NCBI GenBank assembly: GCA_001275005.1
Contig: JWZX01003131.1
Coordinates: forward strand, 1-21,280
Direction: 5' to 3'
Length of the DNA: 21,280 nucleotides
Source of the DNA: Chrysochromulina tobinii
Taxonomy: Eukaryota > Haptophyta > Prymnesiales > Chrysochromulinaceae
Shown: piece by piece, positions 16,354 to 21,280 of the stretch
Numbering within the stretch: position 1 is the first letter of the stretch
How the letters are laid out: every line of letters begins with the position of its first letter
Made by a program: the position numbers and the translations under genes
The notes under the pieces: generated by a model
What the model saw: only the letters and a program-made list of their open reading frames with translations
The model's database searches: none
What the model was told of the DNA's origin: nothing

Positions 16354-17533
16354 GCAGGAACATTATGCCAACAAGGCTTCAGCTGGGCCAGTTGGCATAA
16401 TCCTAATGATAAGCCTTATGATCCAGCCTGGGATGACGCCGCAGGGATGGTCGATCCTAGTTTTCTGCGCGGAGTCGGTCGACAAGGATTGTCCTAAGGC
16501 GAGGACCGGTGGGGCCTCTCTTGCTGCAGCCCGTGTCTTCAAGGTCCCGTCAGACAAGATCGTCGGCTGGATGAAGGAGGCTGAGACACTCTTTGCGCGG
16601 GAGGTGCCGATCGCTTGGCTGCACGCCACTCGTCCGAGTACCTTCATCGCGTGGCTGGGCGCGGCGCGACGACGCCGCCTCGCGTTCGTGCCATGTGACG
16701 CGGCCGGCGACGCGCAGCTGGCCGCACAGATGTGCGAGGAGGAGCACTTTCTTCTCGGATACGAACCAGGCAAGTCGAATGCGCGGACAAACGCGGCTTC
16801 AATGGAGCTCCTGCGCTGGCTACTCCTGGATAAGCCCCGCCCGCAGATGGCTTTTTGCTATCTACATCTCAAGCCAATCTTCGAGGAGAGTGGAGTCATG
16901 CTCGATGGCATGATGCCGCCGACCTGGGCGTCGCAGTGGGAGGAGCGCGCGTCCAAGGTCACCTCTGACAGCTTCTGGTGGTTTGGCCAAGGCGGCGAGA
17001 TGCCGAGCGCCGGCGCCCTTGTGCGGGAGCGGAAGGCGGCCGGCGAGCGCTACACGCACGCAGCGCGCGAGCGCCTCTGCTGTGCACAAGCCGCCACGTC
17101 AAGACGCGCTCATTGCTATGGGCCTTTGGGCAACTTCGCGACTATGTGCTCAGACTGCCGCGCGGAGCCGGAAGCACGGCTGCGCGATCACTGCCCGTGG
17201 GCAACTGCCGGTTGTAGTTTGAGGCGTTTCTGCAGCCAATGCAGAGGAACGGATGGCCGCAAGAACAGGCCAATTCACGGAGAAGATCGGTCAGGCCGTG
17301 CTCGGACTTCAGCAGAGGCACCCTGCCCTGGCGGATGCAGGACAAAGAGTAAGTATTTGAGCGTGCCGCGCAGCAATGGAGCGTGCCGGAGTGGATTCGG
17401 CAAACTAAAGAACGCAGCGGCGCGATTGGCTTGGGGGTGCGAATACCAATTCAACAGATGGACCTCATCGTCAACAAATACCGATTCACCGACGACCGGT
17501 CAGAAAAGAGCACGGGAATGGACCGGAGAATAG
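16208..17533 (+). CDS. Unrecognised 441-residue protein, C-terminal structure uncertain
   Basis: No family recognised. The N-terminus is Ser-rich with an acidic, SUMO-interacting-like patch (ALSDDEAIWIGSSDEEPE, residues 18-35). The core, about residues 75-295 (16430-17090), has a normal globular composition: WSILVFCAESVDKDCPKAR, RVFKVPSDKIVGWMKEAETLF, STFIAWLGAARRRRLAFVPCDAAG, EEEHFLLGYEPGKS, MELLRWLLLDKPRPQMAFCY and MPPTWASQWEE. After about residue 300 this frame becomes Cys/Arg-rich and looks less like protein, while other plus frames look better (see separate entry), so the true end is probably spliced or frameshifted. ATG 16208 is the first in frame; the first 50 codons overlap an antisense frame. 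Possibly from a mobile element, but no catalytic motif was found. Confidence 0.45.
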   Translation: MSSASARNARGSSSAEAIALSDDEAIWIGSSDEEPELPTPGSSSAPPPMQEHYANKASAGPVGIILMISLMIQPGMTPQGWSILVFCAESVDKDCPKARTGGASLAAARVFKVPSDKIVGWMKEAETLFAREVPIAWLHATRPSTFIAWLGAARRRRLAFVPCDAAGDAQLAAQMCEEEHFLLGYEPGKSNARTNAASMELLRWLLLDKPRPQMAFCYLHLKPIFEESGVMLDGMMPPTWASQWEERASKVTSDSFWWFGQGGEMPSAGALVRERKAAGERYTHAARERLCCAQAATSRRAHCYGPLGNFATMCSDCRAEPEARLRDHCPWATAGCSLRRFCSQCRGTDGRKNRPIHGEDRSGRARTSAEAPCPGGCRTKSKYLSVPRSNGACRSGFGKLKNAAARLAWGCEYQFNRWTSSSTNTDSPTTGQKRAREWTGE

Positions 17534-17577
17534 GAGCCTGGACTCAGGGGAAGGGACTCCCGGTGATGGTAGCCTGA
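17076..17577 (+). other. Possible 3' exons of the upstream gene in another frame
   Basis: Frame 0 reads PPRQDALIAMGLWATSRL, then after a possible 39-nt GTGGGC...CTGCAG removal (17199-17237) AEERMAARTGQFTEKIGQAV and LGLQQRHPALADAGQR, ending at a consensus donor AGA/GTAAGT (17348). A CGCAG acceptor at 17368-17372 leads to QWSVPEWIRQTKERSG and a stop at 17575-17577. These pieces look more protein-like than the long frame over the same bases, but the implied introns (39 and 25 nt) are unusually short. Frameshift decay of a once-longer gene is the alternative. Confidence 0.25.
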
Positions 17578-18461
17578 CTGATGAAAGCTCAGCACAGTGC
17601 TCGCATGGAGCCGACACAGGCTTGTTTGTTGACCAACGTGTGCAAAGGAGGGGATGAGTGCAACAAATGTGTGTGCAGTGAAAAGTGTGTCTTTGTGTGC
17701 ACGGTAGATTTCGTCGTCGTGTGCTGTGTGCTGTCTGTGGGTGTGCGGTGTGCGGTGCTGCGGTGTGCAGTGTGGTGTGCTTCACACCTTCCAAGGGATG
17801 TGGAGGCCTGCGAAGACGCCGTACCCTCGTGAATGCGCCCATAAGAGTCCATAAAAATAGAATTGAATGTCAATCATTGTGAGCAGGCGGATCCCAACTC
17901 CGCACACCGTCGGGTCGAATGCTCTCTCCGAGCATAGGACCCAGCGGTGCGCACGTGTGGGGAGGTGGAGTATAGGGACCCTATGCTCGGCAGCCCACCC
18001 CACACTCACCTGCTGGTGGGCGAGAATCGAACGACAAAAGAAGGAGAATTGTCAAAGGCGCGTACCTTCGGAGGAAGCGATTTTCGGTGGCGAAGGTGAC
18101 GGAGATGGCGGTGGAGATGGCGGAAAGAAGGACGGTGGCGACGGCGGCGCCACAACGGCTCGTCCAAGCAGCGCTGTCGTGAGCCGGCGGGCGCGCCAAC
18201 GCTGTACGTGGCAAGGCGAGCGACAGGCGCGGGCGTGACGAAACAGTGTCAGCGGGACGAAGCCTGTCGTAACCGACGCCGAGCACGCGCGCCTCCGCAT
18301 GCAATCCGGGCAAGCCGCTCAGCAGCTGGTCGGCACGGGCGCGCACCTGAGGAGGGAGGAACTCAGAGGTTTCGTCAGAGGCACTCCGATGTGCCGTCAG
18401 AGGCACTCCGAGGTTTCATCAGAGGTCTCCGAGGTTTCGTCAGCGGCTTCGAGGCCACCTG
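17578..18461. other. Repeat-rich stretch without a recognised gene
   Basis: Contains a GT-rich, GTGTGC/GGTGTGC microsatellite-like run at about 17680-17780, an 11-bp inverted repeat at 17928-17990, a purine-rich GATGGCGGTGG-type run at 18090-18150, and imperfect ~20-25-bp repeats of TCAGAGGCACTCCGA/GAGGTTTCGTCAG type at 18366-18452. A minus frame at 17981-18406 has two hydrophobic stretches but no recognisable domain. Confidence 0.45.
17928..17990. repeat. 11-bp inverted repeat, 41-nt loop
   Basis: CCGAGCATAGG at 17928-17938 is the reverse complement of CCTATGCTCGG at 17980-17990. It could fold into a stem-loop in either strand; no function assigned. Confidence 0.6.
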
Positions 18462-18589
18462 CACTACAACATTACTAGCCTAGTTACTAAGCTAGTTACT
18501 AGCATTAGGGGTAGTAATGCGTTACTAGCCTAGTAACTAGCCCCTGGCAGGCTAGTAACGCGTTACTAGCCCCCCTTAGTAACGCGCCG
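18462..18589 (+). repeat. Left terminal inverted repeat, CTAGTAAC-rich
   Basis: About 128 bp of TTACTAG/CTAGTAA motifs in both orientations. Bases 18508-18537 match the reverse complement of 20968-20997 over 30 bp without a mismatch; the outermost CAC(T/C)ACAAC(A/G)TTACTAG also agrees. Each repeat is itself made of small palindromes such as CTAGTAACGCGTTACTAG. Confidence 0.85.
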
Positions 18590-18779
18590 CATCTTCCGCG
18601 AGATATGCTCCGAGATAATGTCGGTTACACATATACGAATTCCGGCAAAGCGCAATTATATTCACACATACTTCTCACTTCACAGCTCACCCGCGATACA
18701 CTCACGAGGACTCGTCACTGAACAGCGTATCTGATCACTAAACAGCCAGACATACCGTACCTGCCCTACACTGGACTCG

Positions 18780-19710
18780 GTCGAACTCGTAAGGATGGAT
18801 GCTGCCTGGAGACGACTGCGTCCCAGTCCGCGTGGAATAGGATCGGCTCGTTGCACATGACCACGCGGTACGCCGAGTGCACGCCGAGTGCTGCAGCGCC
18901 GTGTACGCGACGCGATAGTCATTGGTCTCGTCGGTGTTGCCGAGCATGCACTTGATCATCGTGCCCAGGTGGTAAAGGAGGTACTGCGAGAGCACAAGGG
19001 TCGCGGAGAGACGGTGCAGGCTCGGTCAGACGTGCGCGCGCGTGCAACGCACGGACGTGCGAACGCGTGGCCGATGGGCGAGCGAGAGGGCGGGCACTCG
19101 AGAGGGTGGATGGGCAGTGGTTCATCGCGGGCTGCGAGCGCGAGTGGACGCACCTGAATGGCAACGCCTCGAGCGGCAGGCCGGACTCTCTGAACAGCGC
19201 CACCTGCTCAAAAGGGCACACAAAGCGGGTGAGTGGTGAGACGCGAGACGAGCTTCAGGGCGGCGGGCGTACCGGCTCAGTGCGCGGCACGGGCAGTGGC
19301 TCATCGCGGGCTGCGAGCGCGAGTGGACGCACCTGAATGGCAACGCCTCGAGCGGCAGGCCGGACTCTCTGAACAGCGCCACCTGCTCAAAAAGGGCACA
19401 CAAAGCGGGTGAGTGGCGAGACGCGAGACGAGCTTCAGGGCGGCGGGCGTACCGGCTCAGTGCGCGGCACAACCTTGGCAACCTCGGCCTTCGGCGACGG
19501 CGGCTGGATCGGGCGAATCTGCCGTGCGCTCAACTTCTTCTAGATGCGCTCGCAGAGGCGCGTGATCGACTCCTACTTGGACGGGTCGCCACGCATGAGC
19601 GCGTGCGGCGTGCTCTGCAAGAAGTCTTCGACGACCGCAGCCTTGTCACCTGCGTCTGCGCGAGAGACGCACCAAGGTCGGCGTCGCCATTCCGTGCAAG
19701 ACGACGCGTT
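18780..19710 (-). pseudogene. Degenerate coding remnant, left arm
   Basis: Minus-strand counterpart of the right-arm remnant: VEDFLQSTPHALMRGDPSK followed by the same TAG (19577-19579 region), a second TAG in LCERI-KKLSAR, PFEQVALFRESGLPLEALPF twice because of the tandem duplication, LSQYLLYHLGTMIKCMLGN followed by TDETNDYRVAYTALQHSA, then the same 11-bp frame-shifting duplication before VVMCNEPILFHADWDA. The segment coding for LISMLQVFAKHSS on the right is absent. Sharing of a stop and a frameshift shows both arms come from one already broken copy. Confidence 0.5.
19112..19470. repeat. 179/180-bp tandem duplication in the left arm only
   Basis: Copy A 19112-19290 and copy B 19291-19470 both start GGGCAGTGG and end GTGCGCGGCAC; differences are a few substitutions and one extra A in copy B (run after CTGCTC). 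The right arm has a single copy (about 20037-20216), so the duplication came after the arms formed. Confidence 0.9.
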
Positions 19711-19715
19711 TGAAT

Positions 19716-19788
19716 AGTGCATTGCGCGTTTGAACGCATTACTAACGCGTTTGAACGCATTACTAACCTGTTTTCGAACCTTGCGACA
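19716..19788. other. 73-bp centre of the foldback with 21-bp direct repeat
   Basis: Between the arms' ends (ACGACGCGTTTGAAT and its complement). GCGTTTGAACGCATTACTAAC occurs twice in a row (19726-19746 and 19747-19767). CATTACTAAC resembles the motif of the terminal repeats. Confidence 0.8.
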
Positions 19789-19799
19789 ATTCAAACGCG

Positions 19800-20755
19800 T
19801 CGTCTTGCACGGAATGGCGACGCCGACCTTGGTGCGTCTCTCGCGCAGGCGCAGGTGACAAGGCTGCGGTCCTCGAAGACTTCTTGCAGAGCACGGCGCA
19901 CGCGCTCATGCGTGGCGTCCCGTCCAAGTAGGAGTCGATCACGCGCCTCTGCGAGCGCATCCAGAAGGAGTTGAGCGCATGGCAGATTCGCCCGATCCAA
20001 AGCCGCCGTCGCCGAAGGCCGAGGTTGCCAAGGTTGTGCCGCGCACTGAGCCGGTACGCCCGCCGCACCGAAGCTCGTCTCGCGTCTCGCCTCTCACCGC
20101 TTTGTGTGCCCTTTTGAGCAGGTGGCGCTGTTCAGAGAATCTGGCCTGCCGCTCGAGGCGTTGCCATTCAGGTGGGTCCACTCGCGCTCGCAGCCCGCGA
20201 TGAACCACTGCCCATCCACCCTCTCGAGTGCCTGCCCTCTCGCTCGCCCATCGGCCACGCGTTCGCACCTTGCGTTGCGCGCGCGCGCACGTCTGACCGA
20301 GCCTGCACCGTCTCTCCGCGACCCTTGTGCTCTCGCAGTACCTCCTTTACCACCTGGGCACGAAGATCGTGTGCATGCTCGGCAACACCAACCAGACCAA
20401 TGACTCTCGCGTCGCGTACACGGCGCTGCAGCACTCGGCGTGCACTCGGCGTCCGCGTGGTCATGTGCAACGAGCCGATCCTATTCCACGCGGACTGGGA
20501 CGCAGATGTTCGTCTCCAGGCAGCTCCATCCTTGCAAGTTCGACCGAGTCCAGTTCTACACGTGCCCGGAGTCGCAGTCGCGAGCATGCTCGACCAGTTG
20601 CTCCTCTCGGCGGGCCCGTTCAAGCTGCAGGAGCTGCTGATCTCGATGCTGCAGGTCTTTGCCAAGCACTCGTCGCGCGCGTATCGAGCCACTGACAAGC
20701 TGAGCGTGCTCCGCAAGGAGCGGAGCTCTTGGAATCATAGCTCGTCTGTCGCTCT
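19800..20755 (+). pseudogene. Degenerate coding remnant, right arm
   Basis: No family recognised. Protein-like islands on the plus strand, in order but in different frames: LEDFLQSTAHALMRGV (then an in-frame TAG), ESITRLCERIQKELSAWQIR, a Pro-rich SPKAEVAKVVPRTEPVRPP, PFEQVALFRESGLPLEALPF, LSQYLLYHLGTKIVCMLGN followed by TNQTNDSRVAYTALQHSA, VVMCNEPILFHADWDA, and SAGPFKLQELLISMLQVFA followed by KHSSRAYRATDKLS. An 11-bp duplication (ACTCGGCGTGC, about 20435-20456) shifts the frame between LQHSA and VVMCNE. TCTCGCAG before YLLYHL could be an old intron acceptor. Probably a captured host or element gene that has decayed. Confidence 0.5.
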
Positions 20756-20897
20756 GTCCACGAGTTGTATTGCGATGGTGAGGAGCACGATGGTGAGCTT
20801 AGTGTGAATATGTCCGGAGCTCGGTCGGTCGTCGGAATATTGCGGAATTTCACGTGCGTTATCGATCTCGGAGTATATCTCGTGGAAAATAAGCAAG

Positions 20898-21043
20898 CAC
20901 GTTACTAAGCTATTACTAAGCCGATCGGCAAGGAGCTAGTAACGCGTTACTAGCTCGTTACTAGCTCGTTACTAGGCTAGTAACGCATTACTACCCCAAT
21001 TGTTAGTTACTAGCTTAGTTACTAAGCTAGTAACGTTGTGGTG
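20898..21043 (-). repeat. Right terminal inverted repeat, CTAGTAAC-rich
   Basis: About 146 bp, reverse-complementary to the left repeat with small indels; it has extra CTAGCTCGTTA units (20950-20972) and a GCCGATCGGC palindrome (20921-20930) missing on the left. Confidence 0.85.
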
Positions 21044-21280
21044 AACTACCCGACGACCTTTTCGAATACATCGGAGATGCCCCCTTATTCGTCAGATCGC
21101 CAACCACCACCGGGAAACGATATCTCGAAGGAGCCACATACCAGCTGTATGAGCCCAGACACAGAGCCGACGACCCGGGTGGATTCTGGGCAGCCACAGG
21201 CGCCCCCGAGATCCCTGGCCGTGGAATGAGAGATAGGACGTCCCCAGCCAACGACGAAGACGAAATCATGACCATCATAC
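21034..21280 (+). CDS. Open frame running off the right edge, unrecognised
   Basis: Plus frame without a stop from 21034 to the window end (a TAA in the right terminal repeat at 21031-21033 closes it upstream). It reads DDLFEYIGDAPLFVRSPTT, GKRYLEGATYQLYEPRHR, ADDPGGFWAATGAPEIPGRG and ends in an acidic stretch. No ATG occurs before 21225, so if real it is an internal exon or the foldback element has cut off its 5' part. A minus frame over the same bases is closed and less protein-like. No family recognised. Confidence 0.35.

Larger units (their letters stand above)
18462..21043. mobile_element. 2.58-kb foldback structure: two inverted arms with long terminal inverted repeats
   Basis: The left arm (18462-19715) is the reverse complement of the right arm (19789-21043) through a 73-bp centre. 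Directly readable matches: the outer repeats; 18594-18616 against 20865-20887 (2 mismatches); 18785-19111 against about 20217-20540; the centre-proximal 19470-19715 against 19789-20038. Identity in the inner arms is by eye about 90-95%, with indels. The left arm carries an extra 180-bp tandem copy, while the outer left arm has lost or diverged from about 170 bp present on the right (about 20560-20860). No transposase motif, no poly-A tract and no clear target-site duplication were seen. Shape fits a foldback-type or non-autonomous TIR transposon, or a local inverted duplication. Confidence 0.75.

Noticed and set aside
18010-18034. tRNA 3'-end-like sequence on the minus strand (TTCGATTCTCGCCCACCA)
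   Set aside because: The T-stem does not pair and no 5' half of a tRNA is found upstream on that strand.
17981-18406. 141-residue minus frame with two hydrophobic stretches
   Set aside because: Overlaps simple GGC/GAT repeats and imperfect tandem repeats; no domain and no support for a start.
18462-21043. Assembly or amplification artefact as the source of the palindrome
   Set aside because: Arms differ by many substitutions, a 180-bp duplication and an outer deletion; an artefact would give near-identical arms. Not fully excluded without long reads.
18462-21043. Retrotransposon (LTR or LINE)
   Set aside because: Repeats are inverted, not direct; no reverse transcriptase, integrase or poly-A tract is visible.

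Overview
The window looks like nuclear DNA of a GC-rich unicellular eukaryote, most likely a microalga; a haptophyte such as an Emiliania/Chrysochromulina-type organism is my best guess. Reasons: spliceosomal GT-AG introns can be read directly (three in a phosphoglycerate mutase gene, one in a RidA-like gene, one in a GT90 gene), coding capacity is scattered and strand-mixed with no operons, simple and tandem repeats are abundant, and the protein families (GT90, GT8, PAN/Apple, fused acyl-adenylating/acyltransferase enzyme) are typical of algal genomes. The organism call is inference; no rRNA, tRNA or organelle gene is visible.

Layout. 1-979 (minus): 5' part of a Ser/Ala/Arg-rich, repeat-bearing low-complexity protein that runs off the left edge. 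980-1824: mostly non-coding. 1825-3180 (minus): glycogenin-like GT8 glycosyltransferase, divergent from a small CS/p23-domain (NudC-like) gene at 3427-3717 (plus); a perfect 18-bp palindrome sits between them. 3718-4483: spacer with a CT microsatellite. 4484-7105 (minus): four-exon gene for a 753-residue protein with two tandem cofactor-dependent phosphoglycerate mutase domains. 7348-12141 (plus): intronless 1597-residue fusion of an AMP-forming adenylating (ANL) domain, a multi-pass acyltransferase-3 domain, a PAN/Apple domain and a glycosyltransferase-like C-terminus. 12127-12350: tandem repeats that contain the fusion's stop codon. 12294-13052: hypothetical frame. 13367-14851 (plus): GT90/CAP10-like glycosyltransferase with one intron and an apparent frameshift. 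15294-16064 (minus): two-exon RidA/YjgF-like protein with an N-terminal hydrophobic segment. 16208-17533 (plus): unrecognised protein, possibly with further exons. 17580-18461: repeats and spacer. 18462-21043: a 2.58-kb foldback structure, two ~1.25-kb inverted arms around a 73-bp centre with long CTAGTAAC-rich terminal inverted repeats. 21034-21280: an open frame running off the right edge.

How the genes relate. Three genes (GT8, the ANL-acyltransferase-PAN-GT fusion, GT90) point to glycan synthesis and acyl decoration in the secretory pathway; with the PGAM gene between them there is no strict cluster, so a joint role is only suggestive. The main items of interest are the foldback element with already-degenerate coding remnants in both arms, the four-part fusion protein, and the double PGAM whose two active sites have lost different residues.
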